Shown one piece after another: positions 56,012 through 64,000 of a stretch of 64,000 bases of DNA. The position numbers and the translations under genes were made by a program. The stretch spans positions 1 through 64,000 of the forward strand of contig JAFVCD010000044.1 in the NCBI GenBank assembly GCA_017479425.1. The letters run 5' to 3'. This stretch comes from Oscillospiraceae bacterium. GTDB taxonomy: Bacteria; Bacillota; Clostridia; Oscillospirales; Oscillospiraceae. The notes under the pieces are model-generated. The model saw only the letters and a list, made by a program, of their open reading frames with translations, did not search any database and had not been told where the DNA came from. Each line of letters begins with the position of its first letter. Positions within the stretch are counted from its first letter, which is position 1.

Positions 56012-57007
56012 TTATTTGATTATTGCTTCCTCGAACTTCGGCAGCCACCAGTCGCGGTAGCCTGCCTTCGTAGGGTGGATTGTATCCGCCATGTAGAGGG
56101 AGCGCTCAGCGTCCGTTATGGCGTTAAACTCCTCGTCGCGGTACATATCAATTATCGTAATATCCCACTTCGGCGCCATCAGCTCCAGCGCCTCTACCAT
56201 CGGAACGTAGTTTGCGTTGCCGAATGGGGGATTCGTGTAGAAGTACACCGGGCAGCCCCAGACCTCTTTGACTTTAGCGGCGATGTACTCCATCGCGCCG
56301 AAGGTGGTATTCACATCGAAATACTGATAGTCGGTAATCATATTCGGCATAACCATTCCGAAGCCCTTGGGGTCGGAGGTATCATTCGTAGAGAGCTGGC
56401 AGATGAAGCCGTCGAGGTGCTCGGCGCGGTCGGCGCTTTCGAGGTACTTGTTGAAGCGTTCGACGTAGCTCTGACTTGCGGCGGCGGTGAGCTTCGTGCC
56501 TGAAACCGCCTCCTTAATGCAGGTGCAGTCCCATTTCTTAGCGAAGAAATCCACCATGCTCTCCTCCTCGGAGGAGGCGCCGAAGGTAACTGAGGAGCCG
56601 AGCCAGAAGTATGTGTTGCCCTTTATCGGACTGCTCTCGACAGTTGCAGTATTTGCAACCGAGTACTCCTCGGCGTTGCCCGCAAGATAGACCTTCACGG
56701 GAATCGTGAGTTTCTTGCCGAGACACTCGACCTTGACTGATTCCATGCGGTTCACAATTACCGTCTCCTCGCTTGTCCATTCCACATTCTCCTGAACGCT
56801 TCCGTCGGACATTATGGCATTTACGACAAGTCCGGTGGGGTCAAAGGATTCACCTGCGGCATACTCGGTCTTATCGGGGTAGGAGACAATTTCAAGCTTA
56901 TCAAGCACCGGCGGCTCTGAGGGCTCGGTGCTGACCTGCTCAGTCGATGCGGAGCAGGCGGTAAGTAAAAGCGCGAAAAGGATAAGAATCGGAATCATTC
57001 TTTTCAT
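56012..57007 (-). CDS. SGNH/GDSL-type hydrolase lipoprotein with Ig-like domain
   Basis: A 331-residue lipoprotein: signal peptide with lipobox L-T-A-C (Cys18), an Ig-like domain (about 35-110) of the Big_3 type (Y-P-D-K-T-E-Y-A-A-G-E-S-F-D-P-T-G-L), then an SGNH hydrolase domain with block I W-L-G-S-S-V-T-F-G near residue 135-143, block III-like Q-L-S-T-N-D near 209 and block V D-T-I-H-P-T near 312-317 containing the Asp-His pair. The nucleophile would be a Ser of G-S-S. It probably removes acyl groups from surface or dietary polysaccharides. It lies 15 bp after the GH78-like gene and is likely cotranscribed with it. Confidence 0.85.
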   Translation of the reverse strand: MKRMIPILILFALLLTACSASTEQVSTEPSEPPVLDKLEIVSYPDKTEYAAGESFDPTGLVVNAIMSDGSVQENVEWTSEETVIVNRMESVKVECLGKKLTIPVKVYLAGNAEEYSVANTATVESSPIKGNTYFWLGSSVTFGASSEEESMVDFFAKKWDCTCIKEAVSGTKLTAAASQSYVERFNKYLESADRAEHLDGFICQLSTNDTSDPKGFGMVMPNMITDYQYFDVNTTFGAMEYIAAKVKEVWGCPVYFYTNPPFGNANYVPMVEALELMAPKWDITIIDMYRDEEFNAITDAERSLYMADTIHPTKAGYRDWWLPKFEEAIIK

Positions 57008-57022
57008 TTTATAAACCTCAAA

Positions 57023-59377
57023 TTAAAAATCATATTCACCGGCGGTCGTGATCTCGTGTGCCTCGCCGTTCGGGAGAACTACGGTACCCTTTGCGTCGAT
57101 GGCAGTGATCTTTACGCTATCGCCGTTCTTTTCAACGGTAATTGCGCCCTTCGGCGTCCACTCGGTGCAGGTATAATCCTCAAGCGCGCCGGAGAGGACT
57201 ATTTCATATTCCTCCCAGCCTGCCTTGAGCGGACGAATGCCGGCAACATACTTCGAGAGAATGTAGAGCGGAGCGCTTGTCCAGCCGTGGTTGTATGTGC
57301 CGGTGACGTCGTTGAACTGCTCGTAGAGGGTGTCCCACGAATCCGTTACCATAAGGTCATATCGAGCCTTGATGCGTTTGATGGCGAGATCCTGCCTTCT
57401 GAGCTGGCAGAGAGCCTCAAGAACGAACTTTTCCATGTAGGGGCTAGCCTCATAGGTGGTATCGAGAACCTTTGTGACAAGCTCGATATCCGCTTCGTCG
57501 GTGATAAGTCCGCCGAGAACGAGAAGAGCGTTCGCGCGATCGTCAATGAAGCGGCTGTCGGGCGCCTTGAAGCCCTCGGCAGTGTAGTAGTAATCGTGCC
57601 AAGCGCCCTCATAGGAGGTCATACGGGCTTTAAGCTCGGAGTCGAACTCGCGGCCGAGGTCGGAGGCGAGCTTTTCCGTGACAGTGAGTGCGTAGTAGTA
57701 CCACGCGCTCTGCAATAGCTCGGTGTCGATGTTGTTGCCCCAGTCGTTCCACGTCCAGCTTCCGTCACGGTAGAGCGGCAGACCGTTTTCGCCCATCTCA
57801 TAGAGCTTGAGATAATTCACAAAAGCGTCATAGTAGGCGTTCATTGTGTCAGTATCGCCGGAGTGGAGCCAATAGTGATATGCGGTGGTCATAAAGGAGA
57901 GCGACTGGTTCGGGATCTCCTGCGGCTTCTGGCTCGGCGCACGGGAGGGGATGGCACCGTCGGTGAGAGTCCAGCCGATGCAGGCTAAAATCGCCTTTTT
58001 GGTTATCTCAAGCCCCTCGCCGTCGTAGGCGTAGAGTGTTGCGTCTATCTCGTTTGCGGCGTCGCCCATATAGGGGCCGCGCTCGCGCTCGGGACAGTCC
58101 ATGAAGGTATCACGCATGCAGATCGCAATGGTGTTGAGGCTCTCCTGCCAGAGCTGAGTAAGAACAGCGTCGGAGGAGGCAAACGAGCCTGCCCACTCTC
58201 CGTTGAAGCCGGAGGGACGATAGGCGATGCGGGTGAATTTCACGCCTGCGGGAGCTTCAATATAGAGAACAGAGCCCGATCTCCAAGGATAGTTCTCATA
58301 GCTCTGAGCGCCGGAGGCGGTCAAATAGGTATCCTTAAAGTTCTGCATACCCTGCCTGTCGGCGTAGGTGTTGGTGTAGAAGGTGAGCGCCTTGCCGGCG
58401 TCAGACTCAAGCTCAATGTACCAGGTAAACTGCATATTGCCGGGGAGATGAAGCTCAAGCGTTGTGTCCGCGGCCAGGGCGGCGCCGATGTACTCGCTCT
58501 CAAAGTCGACAAGATCGCCGAACTTCGGGGTCTTTATCATAGCGTCATAGATATCGCCGAAGGGAAGCTCGCCGGGCTTGGCAATAATAGTCGCATCCTC
58601 CCACGCGCTGTCATCATAGCTGAGGGAAGTCCAGTCGCCGATGGAGTCGGCGGCGTTGTAGAACACGTTGCGCTCAGCGAGCATGGAGCTTTGATCGTAG
58701 CGCACGTAGTCCTTGCCGCCGGTGGCGCGGTTTTTGTAACCGGCGTTGCGCGCGCACTTCCAGGAGGCGTCAGAGACTGTTTTTCCGGCGGACGTATCCA
58801 TCTCAAAAAGGAAACCTGCCTGAGGATCCATATCGCCGTCGGCGTTTGCCATAACGGGTACGATGGAGCCGTCGCCGCTGCGGCCGTTGAAGGCGACGAG
58901 GATCGCAATTTCGTTGTCGCCGGACTTAAGGTCGAGAGAAACGGTGTCGTAGTATGTGTCATAGGGCGTGGGGCCGCGCTTTACTGAGCCGTCAAGAACT
59001 ACCATCTCGCCGTTGAGGAAAAGGACGTATTTGTCAACGGAGGAGATGTATGCGGTTACCGTTTCATCGGCGGAAACAGTGACAGTCTTTCTGAATGAAA
59101 CGTAGCTGTCCTCGCTGCAGCTCTTAGTCCAGATCCAATAGCCCGCCCAGTCGGTTTTCAGGTATTTGTCGATTGCGCTGGCGTAGGCGAGATTTGAGCG
59201 GTCAGCCTTGCCGCGCTCGGGTATCTCAACTGCGACCGGAGTATCGTTGACTGCGGGCTCGTCAGATGTGCTCTGAGCCGGCTCGTCAGCGGGCTTTTCG
59301 GTCGGCGTTCCGCCGGAGCAGGCGACCGCGGAGAGGAGCAGAACAGCGCTGAGAAGCAGGGAAATTGCCTTTTTCAT
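57023..59377 (-). CDS. GH78-like alpha-L-rhamnosidase lipoprotein
   Basis: A 784-residue lipoprotein: signal peptide with lipobox V-A-C near residue 19-20, a Thr/Pro/Glu-rich linker (about 22-50), beta-sandwich domains (about 70-350), then an (alpha/alpha)6-barrel (about 380-700) with the GH78 landmark M-D-C-P-E-R-E-R-G-P-Y-M-G-D-A near residue 425-440, and a C-terminal beta-domain ending W-T-P-K-G-A-I-T-V. Family members release terminal L-rhamnose. Expected place: outer face of the membrane. With the SGNH esterase gene downstream it could process acetylated, rhamnose-bearing plant glycans. Confidence 0.87.
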   Translation of the reverse strand: MKKAISLLLSAVLLLSAVACSGGTPTEKPADEPAQSTSDEPAVNDTPVAVEIPERGKADRSNLAYASAIDKYLKTDWAGYWIWTKSCSEDSYVSFRKTVTVSADETVTAYISSVDKYVLFLNGEMVVLDGSVKRGPTPYDTYYDTVSLDLKSGDNEIAILVAFNGRSGDGSIVPVMANADGDMDPQAGFLFEMDTSAGKTVSDASWKCARNAGYKNRATGGKDYVRYDQSSMLAERNVFYNAADSIGDWTSLSYDDSAWEDATIIAKPGELPFGDIYDAMIKTPKFGDLVDFESEYIGAALAADTTLELHLPGNMQFTWYIELESDAGKALTFYTNTYADRQGMQNFKDTYLTASGAQSYENYPWRSGSVLYIEAPAGVKFTRIAYRPSGFNGEWAGSFASSDAVLTQLWQESLNTIAICMRDTFMDCPERERGPYMGDAANEIDATLYAYDGEGLEITKKAILACIGWTLTDGAIPSRAPSQKPQEIPNQSLSFMTTAYHYWLHSGDTDTMNAYYDAFVNYLKLYEMGENGLPLYRDGSWTWNDWGNNIDTELLQSAWYYYALTVTEKLASDLGREFDSELKARMTSYEGAWHDYYYTAEGFKAPDSRFIDDRANALLVLGGLITDEADIELVTKVLDTTYEASPYMEKFVLEALCQLRRQDLAIKRIKARYDLMVTDSWDTLYEQFNDVTGTYNHGWTSAPLYILSKYVAGIRPLKAGWEEYEIVLSGALEDYTCTEWTPKGAITVEKNGDSVKITAIDAKGTVVLPNGEAHEITTAGEYDF

Positions 59378-59477
59378 ATACTTACCCCCATTTTTGATTT
59401 TCTACATTATGCCACGCATTTCCACTCGCAGAAAGCGTTTCAGCATAAGCTTCGCCCTTGACAGCGCAAGTTTATGC

Positions 59478-59506
59478 TTGCCTATCTGCACAATTTGGAT
59501 TACAAT
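59478..59506 (+). promoter_or_regulatory. Promoter for the Bcp peroxiredoxin
   Basis: TTGCCT (59478-59483), 17-bp spacer, TACAAT (59501-59506), 28 bp before the start codon. An imperfect inverted repeat AGCATAAGCTT ... AAGTTTATGCT lies just upstream, ending over the -35 box. Confidence 0.55.
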
Positions 59507-59534
59507 GGAGAAAAGCAAAAAAGGAGAGATTTTT

Positions 59535-59990
59535 ATGCTCGAGGTTGGAACACCTGCACCGGATTTTACGCTCAATGACAAGGACGGAGGCGCCGTTACG
59601 CTCTCACAGTTTCGCGGGAAAAAGGTGGTCCTATATTTCTATCCGAAGGATTCAACTCCGGGCTGTACCCGTCAGGCGTGCGCCTTTGCGATGCAGTACG
59701 CCGAGTTCAGAAGGCGCGGCGTTGTTGTGATCGGTGTGAGCCGTGACAGCGAGGCAAGCCACAGAAGATTTGCGGAGAACAACTCGCTTCCGTTTATCCT
59801 TCTCTCCGACCCTGAGAGGACGGCAATCGAGGCTTACGGGGTCTGGCAGGAGAAGAAAAACTACGGCAAGGTGTCGATGGGCGTTGTGAGAAGCACCTAT
59901 ATAATCGACGAGAACGGCATAATCGAGCGCGTCATGCCGAAGGTCAAGCCGGACACCAACGCCGCAGAAATACTTGAATATTTAAAATAA
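59535..59990 (+). CDS. bcp: Bcp-type thiol peroxidase (peroxiredoxin)
   Basis: The 151-residue protein has the peroxiredoxin fold with P-A-P-D-F-T-L near residue 7-13, Y-F-Y-P-K-D-S-T-P-G-C-T near 35-45 holding the peroxidatic Cys44, and the resolving Cys49 as in E. coli Bcp. It reduces peroxides with thioredoxin, for which the trxB gene in this window could supply electrons. The ATG at 59535 follows AAGGAG; an extension of the frame to 59394 crosses the promoter and is rejected. Confidence 0.95.
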   Translation: MLEVGTPAPDFTLNDKDGGAVTLSQFRGKKVVLYFYPKDSTPGCTRQACAFAMQYAEFRRRGVVVIGVSRDSEASHRRFAENNSLPFILLSDPERTAIEAYGVWQEKKNYGKVSMGVVRSTYIIDENGIIERVMPKVKPDTNAAEILEYLK

Positions 59991-59995
59991 CACAA

Positions 59996-60020
59996 TCGGG
60001 CAGGTATTTAACCTGCCCGA
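59996..60020 (+). terminator. Hairpin between bcp and the rhodanese gene
   Basis: TCGGGCAGGT (59996-60005) and ACCTGCCCGA (60011-60020) form a perfect 10-bp stem between convergent genes; T-runs are poor on both sides. Confidence 0.65.
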
Positions 60021-60025
60021 TAAGT

Positions 60026-60823
60026 TTACTTTTCGATTTCGCCCTTCCAGTCGATGATGCCGCCGATCTCTACTACGTTCGTGTAGCCCATTTTGCACAT
60101 CTCCTCGGCGGCGAGCTTGCTGCGCCGGCCGGAGCGGCAGTAAACAAGAATAAGCTGGTCGCGGCTCCACGGAGAGTCCTCGTTTATTGACCGGATATCG
60201 TCGAGCGGGACGATGTACGCGCCGGGAATATGACCCTCGTCATACTCCTCGTCGGTGCGGACGTCGAGGAGAATATAATCTTCGCGCTCCGCCATCATTT
60301 TCGCCGCCTCGTCCATCGAAATGCTCGTGAACGTGATCTCGCCGCGGAATAGCACCACAAGCTCGCGCACCGCCTCCAACGGCAGAAGCATATCCTGATT
60401 GTGGTCGGCGTATATGTGCTCGCCGGAGGCGTAGTTAATATCTAACTTCACGCCGAAATGATCCGGCAGACCGGCGGTGTGGCGGGAAATACCGTTAAAC
60501 TGCGCGAAATCGTAGCGCTTTACGATGTCCTGAAGCGCCGCCATCTTTTCCGCGCCGTCCTTCTCAAGGCTCGCCTCAAAGGTGTACTTCATCTCGGTGA
60601 TCTCGGGATAATCCGCGGTGTCATAGCCGAGAAGATTGACATAGCAGTAAAACGAGGTCATATCCTCGGATTTTATGACCTTCGGCGCGTCGGGATCGGT
60701 GTTGTCGGTGGTGCCGCCGGAAATATACTCCTCCGGGTCAGCGGGCTTAATAAATGCACAGCCCGCAGCGATGAGCACAATAAGCACCGCGATAACTGCA
60801 ACTATTACGGCGGAGTGCATCAT
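60026..60823 (-). CDS. Rhodanese-domain lipoprotein
   Basis: A 265-residue protein: N-terminal hydrophobic segment with a lipobox-like A-A-G-C (Cys22), an uncharacterised middle domain (about 40-165), and a rhodanese domain (about 170-265) with Y-I-L-L-D-V-R-T and the active-site loop C-R-S-G-R-R-S, the cysteine being the sulfur carrier. Rhodaneses move sulfane sulfur; outside the cell the acceptor is unclear. Its start overlaps the pyk stop by 4 bp, so it is translated from the pyk mRNA. A cytoplasmic form with a simple membrane anchor is the alternative. Confidence 0.85.
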   Translation of the reverse strand: MMHSAVIVAVIAVLIVLIAAGCAFIKPADPEEYISGGTTDNTDPDAPKVIKSEDMTSFYCYVNLLGYDTADYPEITEMKYTFEASLEKDGAEKMAALQDIVKRYDFAQFNGISRHTAGLPDHFGVKLDINYASGEHIYADHNQDMLLPLEAVRELVVLFRGEITFTSISMDEAAKMMAEREDYILLDVRTDEEYDEGHIPGAYIVPLDDIRSINEDSPWSRDQLILVYCRSGRRSKLAAEEMCKMGYTNVVEIGGIIDWKGEIEK

Positions 60824-62247
60824 CTGACCTCGTGAACCTTGAGCATATTGGTGTTGCCGGCGATACCGAGCGGAACGCCCGCGCTGATGACCACGGTGTC
60901 GCCCTTCTTGATCGCTCCGGCGCGGAGCGATACATCAACGGCATGATCAAAGAGCTCGTCTGTGTTCTGCTTGACCTCGCACATAACGGGGAAAACTCCC
61001 CAGCTGAGGTTTAGCTGGCGCCAAGCCTTCTCACTTGTGGTCGCGCCGATGACCATGGTCTCCGGGCGGTACTTCGAGATCATTCTCGCGGAGTAGCCGG
61101 TCTTGGTGACGGTGATAATCGCGGAGGCATGAAGGTCGTTCGCGGCGGAGACTGTCGCGTGACCGATGGCGCTCGTTATGGAGTGGATCGCGTTGCTCTC
61201 GGCGGGCGCGCGGTCGCGGAAGCGGTGGATGTAGTCGATGTCGGACTCCGTGGTGCGCGCGATCATATCCATCGTTCTGACAGCGTCGATGGGGTGCTTG
61301 CCGACGGCGGACTCGCCGGAGAGCATTATTGCGCTCGTACCGTCGTAGATCGCGTTTGCAACGTCGGTTATCTCCGCTCTTGTCGGGCGGGGATTTGTGA
61401 TCATGCTCTCGAGCATCTGCGTCGCGGTAACGACTATCTTGCCGGCCTCGTAGACCTTTTTGATTATCATCTTCTGAATTGCGGGGATAAGCTCAAAGCT
61501 GATCTCAACGCCCATGTCGCCGCGGGCGACCATTATGCCGTCGGAGGCCTCGATGATAGCGTCCACGTTCTCAACGCCCTCGGCGTTCTCGATTTTGGAG
61601 ATTATCTTGACGTCCCTCCAGCCTATTGCGTCGCAGTAGTTGCGGAGAATGTTGACGTCGGTGGCGTTGCGGACGAAGGAGGCGGCGATGAAATCAAAAT
61701 CGTGCTCCTTGCCGAACTGGAGGTCAGCCATATCGCGGGCGGAGAGGTAGGGCATACGGAGAGACACGCCGGGAACGTTCACGCCCTTGTGATTGGATAC
61801 CTTGCCGCCGTCGATGACGGTGCATTCAATCTCGCCGGCGCGGACGGAGTCGACGGAGAGCTTAATAAGTCCGTCGTTTATGAGAAGAAAGTTGCCGGGT
61901 CTTACGTCGCCGGGAAGCCCATCGTAGTTAACGTAGGCTCGCTCGGCGGTGCCGAGTATCTCGGTGGTAGTGAGCGTGAACTTCTGGCCGGGGATAAGCT
62001 CGGCTTCGCCGCCCTCAAAGTCGCCGAGACGAATCTCGGGGCCCTTCGTATCGAGGAGTGCGGCGATGGGCAGACCCATCTCGTTCCGGAGCTTTATGAC
62101 CTCGTTGAGGCGCTTTTCGTGGTCGGCATAGGAGCCGTGGGAGAAGTTGAAGCGGGCGACGTTCAGTCCCGCGTTTATCATAGCGCGCAGTACGTTTTCA
62201 TCGTCGGTCGCAGGGCCGAGGGTGCAGATTATCTTAGTCTTTCTCAT
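60820..62247 (-). CDS. pyk: Pyruvate kinase
   Basis: The 475-residue protein has the pyruvate kinase signatures: R-K-T-K-I-I-C-T-L-G-P-A at the N-terminus, A-R-F-N-F-S-H-G near residue 31-38, D-T-K-G-P-E-I-R near 65-72, the I-S-K-I-E-N near 215 (catalytic Lys) and M-V-A-R-G-D-M-G-V-E near 240. It makes pyruvate and ATP from PEP and ADP. It is the common 470-480-residue form, without the extra C-terminal PEP-utiliser domain of some Firmicutes. GGGAGGTAATAAA precedes the ATG. Confidence 0.97.
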   Translation of the reverse strand: MRKTKIICTLGPATDDENVLRAMINAGLNVARFNFSHGSYADHEKRLNEVIKLRNEMGLPIAALLDTKGPEIRLGDFEGGEAELIPGQKFTLTTTEILGTAERAYVNYDGLPGDVRPGNFLLINDGLIKLSVDSVRAGEIECTVIDGGKVSNHKGVNVPGVSLRMPYLSARDMADLQFGKEHDFDFIAASFVRNATDVNILRNYCDAIGWRDVKIISKIENAEGVENVDAIIEASDGIMVARGDMGVEISFELIPAIQKMIIKKVYEAGKIVVTATQMLESMITNPRPTRAEITDVANAIYDGTSAIMLSGESAVGKHPIDAVRTMDMIARTTESDIDYIHRFRDRAPAESNAIHSITSAIGHATVSAANDLHASAIITVTKTGYSARMISKYRPETMVIGATTSEKAWRQLNLSWGVFPVMCEVKQNTDELFDHAVDVSLRAGAIKKGDTVVISAGVPLGIAGNTNMLKVHEVR

Positions 62248-62272
62248 TTTATTACCTCCCGGGGTGGATATT

Positions 62273-62307
62273 TGTTAAATTTTAACATAATAAGATAGCG
62301 TTGACAA
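62273..62307 (-). promoter_or_regulatory. pyk promoter overlapped by a perfect inverted repeat
   Basis: On the minus strand TTGTCA (62307-62302), a 17-bp spacer and TAAAAT (62284-62279) form a promoter. TGTTAAA-T-TTTAACA (62273-62287) covers the -10 box; its half-site resembles that of the redox regulator Rex, but the spacer is one base shorter than in the Rex consensus. Confidence 0.6.
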
Positions 62308-62387
62308 GCTTATTTTGTAACAAATAGCCGAAAATGATATAAAAAGTCCTTAAATAATTCATTTGCTTACGGGGTTATACTATGATA

Positions 62388-62410
62388 TAATAATTGCCAA
62401 GCAATTATTA
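62388..62410. repeat. Palindrome flanking repeat copy B (left)
   Basis: Arms TAATAATTGC and GCAATTATTA around CAA; identical to the palindrome at 62574-62596. Confidence 0.85.
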
Positions 62411-62573
62411 CAGACTGTAGACAAAAAGGTAAAGCGTTGGATAAAGGAGGCGGGGTTCTGTGAAGGGGCCGGCCGAGAGGCCCCTTCACGTCGCATAACC
62501 CGCCCGCAGGCGTCATATTTTGCGCTCCGAGAGCGCAAAATATGTTCGATGCGGAGACTTTGTCGACGCATTG
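62411..62573 (+). mobile_element. 163-bp interspersed repeat, copy B (MITE-like, non-coding)
   Basis: This copy is inverted relative to 35527-35689, has the same length and 157 identical positions. Stems: GTGAAGGGGCC / GGCCCCTTCAC (62460-62470 and 62479-62489) and CATATTTTGCGCTC / GAGCGCAAAATATG (62514-62544). Its ends (CAGACTG and GCATTG) abut identical 23-bp palindromes that differ entirely from those at copy A. It sits in the 448-bp region between pyk and the M16 peptidase gene and holds no gene. Confidence 0.8.
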
Positions 62574-62596
62574 TAATAATTGCCAAGCAATTATTA
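62574..62596. repeat. Palindrome flanking repeat copy B (right)
   Basis: Exact direct copy of 62388-62410. It lies 100 bp before the peptidase start codon. Confidence 0.85.
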
Positions 62597-62695
62597 TGTT
62601 CTAATTCAAGTCCTTTTTCTCGCCGCTTAGGCGGCAACCGAAAAAGATGACAAATTTTTGCGTTAAACAAATAAAACCACAAGAGAGGTATAAGC

Positions 62696-64000
62696 ATGGA
62701 AGCAGGAAAAATATACCACGGCTTTGAGCTCCGACGCGTTCGCCGCATAGAGGAGCTTGACGGCGAGCTCTATGAATTTTCTCACGCCGTGACAGGCGCC
62801 GAGGTCGCTTGGATAAACCGCAGGGATGAGAATATGTCCTTCGGCATCGCGTTCAAGACTATTCCGGAAAACTCCACCGGCGTTTTCCACATTCTCGAGC
62901 ATTCTGTGCTCTGCGGAAGCGAGAAATACCCTATAAAAGACCCGTTTGTAGAGCTTCTCAAGAGCTCCGTAAACACCTTCCTCAACGCGATGACCTACCC
63001 GGATAAGACCGTGTACCCCATCTCGAGCCGCAATAGGAAGGATTTTCTGAACCTCATGGATATCTATCTTGACGCGGTGCTCCACCCCAATATCTATACG
63101 AATCCCTCGATCTTCCGTCAGGAGGGCTGGAGATATGAGATAAACGAGGAGAACGTCGCGGAGTATCAGGGCGTAGTCCTCAACGAGATGAAGGGCGCCT
63201 ACTCCGACCCGGACGAGGTGCTGATGACGAAGCTGCAGTCGCTCATCTTCCCAGACACCACCTATCGCCATGATTCCGGTGGAGAGCCCTCGACCATACC
63301 CGACCTCACCTACGAGCATTTCATTGAAATGCACAAAAAGTATTACCACCCGTCAAACTCCCGCACGATGCTCGTCGGCTCTGTTGATATCGACGCCGCC
63401 CTTGCGAAGCTCGAAGAATTTTTTGCGCCTTATGAGCGCCTCGACGCCGATTTCTCCATTCCGTTCCAGAGGAGCGTCGAGCCGAAAACCGAGAGATTTG
63501 AGTATGAGATCGGCGCGGAGGAGGATCCGAAGGGCCGCGGCATGATCGGTATAGGCTGGCTCCTCGGTACCTTCGAGGAGCAGGAGAAGGTCTACGCGGC
63601 GAATATCCTCGCCGACTATCTCTGCGGCGACAATGACGCGCCGCTCAAAAAGGCGATTCTTGAAAAGGAGCTTGCCGAGGACGTCGATTTCAGCGTAAAC
63701 GACGGCATTCAGGAGCTTGCAGGAGCTCTTATCTTCCGCAATACCGATGAGGACAAGCTCGACGATATAAGAAAAACCGTCCGCGAGGTGCTCGGTGAGA
63801 TAGCGGACAAGGGCGTTGAGGAAAAGCGCATAAGAGCGAGCTACAACCGCTTCGCCTTCAAGCTGAGAGATAAGGATTCCGGCTTCTCGCGCTCGCTCTC
63901 CGAGGGCCTTACGATGCTCGACAGCTGGCTCTACGGCGGCGATCCCGCGCTCTACCTCACCTGCGAAAAGGCGCTGGGCGACATTGAGCGCAATATGGTC
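62696..64000 (+). CDS. M16C insulinase-like zinc metallopeptidase (3' end outside window)
   Basis: The first 435 codons of a long gene, open to the window edge. The inverted zinc motif H-I-L-E-H near residue 64-68, in V-F-H-I-L-E-H-S-V-L-C-G-S, and S-V-N-T-F-L-N-A-M-T-Y-P-D-K-T-V-Y-P near 90-107 are typical of the presequence protease/Cym1 branch (M16C), usually close to 970 residues. Zinc-binding Glu would lie in V-V-L-N-E-M-K-G near 161-168. It degrades peptides inside a closed chamber. The ATG at 62696 follows GAGAGGT. It has no signal peptide, so it should be cytosolic. Confidence 0.93.
   Translation, partial: MEAGKIYHGFELRRVRRIEELDGELYEFSHAVTGAEVAWINRRDENMSFGIAFKTIPENSTGVFHILEHSVLCGSEKYPIKDPFVELLKSSVNTFLNAMTYPDKTVYPISSRNRKDFLNLMDIYLDAVLHPNIYTNPSIFRQEGWRYEINEENVAEYQGVVLNEMKGAYSDPDEVLMTKLQSLIFPDTTYRHDSGGEPSTIPDLTYEHFIEMHKKYYHPSNSRTMLVGSVDIDAALAKLEEFFAPYERLDADFSIPFQRSVEPKTERFEYEIGAEEDPKGRGMIGIGWLLGTFEEQEKVYAANILADYLCGDNDAPLKKAILEKELAEDVDFSVNDGIQELAGALIFRNTDEDKLDDIRKTVREVLGEIADKGVEEKRIRASYNRFAFKLRDKDSGFSRSLSEGLTMLDSWLYGGDPALYLTCEKALGDIERNMV

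Noticed and set aside
62273-62290. Canonical Rex site before pyk
   Set aside because: Half-sites fit but the spacer is 3 bases rather than 4, so only a Rex-like label is justified.
1-64000. tRNA, rRNA or CRISPR arrays
   Set aside because: Reading the gaps between genes I found no cloverleaf, rRNA motif or regularly spaced repeat series; all longer gaps are accounted for by promoters, terminators or the repeat element.

Overview
The window reads as chromosomal DNA of an anaerobic, low-to-mid-GC-ancestry but GC-rich Firmicute, most likely a gut Clostridia/Oscillospiraceae-type organism. This is inferred from gene content only: SepF and DivIVA, DnaD and a DnaI-like loader, a glycyl-radical ribonucleotide reductase with its activase, an Rrf2 and a DtxR-type regulator, two-component systems of Gram-positive type, and lipoproteins and membrane-tethered glycoside hydrolases, with no respiratory genes. 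No species can be named from the sequence alone.

Layout. 1-270: right end of an IS200/IS605-type insertion sequence, including the C-terminus of its Y1 transposase. 273-9361: housekeeping genes (degV, a TetR-type regulator, hpf, a lone class I fumarase alpha subunit, nfo, dnaD with a dnaI-like gene, a MurJ/SpoVB-like flippase, mazG, HU). 9374-14654: glycogen synthase, a large EAL-first c-di-GMP protein and a methyltransferase. 14736-20690: a TPR protein overlapping a predicted nucleotidyltransferase, then nrdG, nrdD (with a fused thioredoxin-like tail) and trxB; nrdD is preceded by a recognisable NrdR box. 20752-35500: CPBP protease, mutS-miaB facing mutL-miaA-hfq, then an HlyD-like protein, sepF, divIVA, ileS, lspA and rluD. 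35499-35717: copy A of a 163-bp repeat sitting between two copies of a terminator palindrome. 35722-40672: an Rrf2-headed methionine-sulfoxide repair operon, an OmpR-type two-component system and a DtxR-family repressor. 40757-43856: Feo ferrous iron uptake operon (feoA-feoA-feoB and a tiny Cys-rich membrane protein). 43943-55412: LytTR/AgrC-type two-component system divergent from a surface glycosidase cluster (two lipoproteins, two domain-permuted GH3 proteins anchored by a membrane helix at each end, a four-helix membrane protein, a sugar isomerase-like protein). 55458-62247: 5-formyl-THF cyclo-ligase, an SGNH lipoprotein, a GH78-like lipoprotein, Bcp peroxiredoxin, a rhodanese lipoprotein and pyruvate kinase. 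62388-62596: copy B of the 163-bp repeat, inverted relative to copy A. 62696-end: an M16C metallopeptidase running off the window.

How the parts work together. The nrdG/nrdD/trxB block looks like a self-contained anaerobic dNTP module in which electrons could pass from TrxB through the fused redoxin to the reductase. The Rrf2-fRMsr-MsrA operon repairs oxidised methionine. The DtxR repressor and the palindromes before feoA suggest metal-controlled iron uptake. The LytTR system sits next to a 21-bp-spaced direct repeat in front of the GH3 cluster promoter, which suggests it controls that cluster. The strongest novelty candidates are the 163-bp palindrome-flanked repeat, the two-helix-tethered permuted GH3 cluster with its putative LytTR operator, and the NrdD-redoxin-TrxB arrangement.
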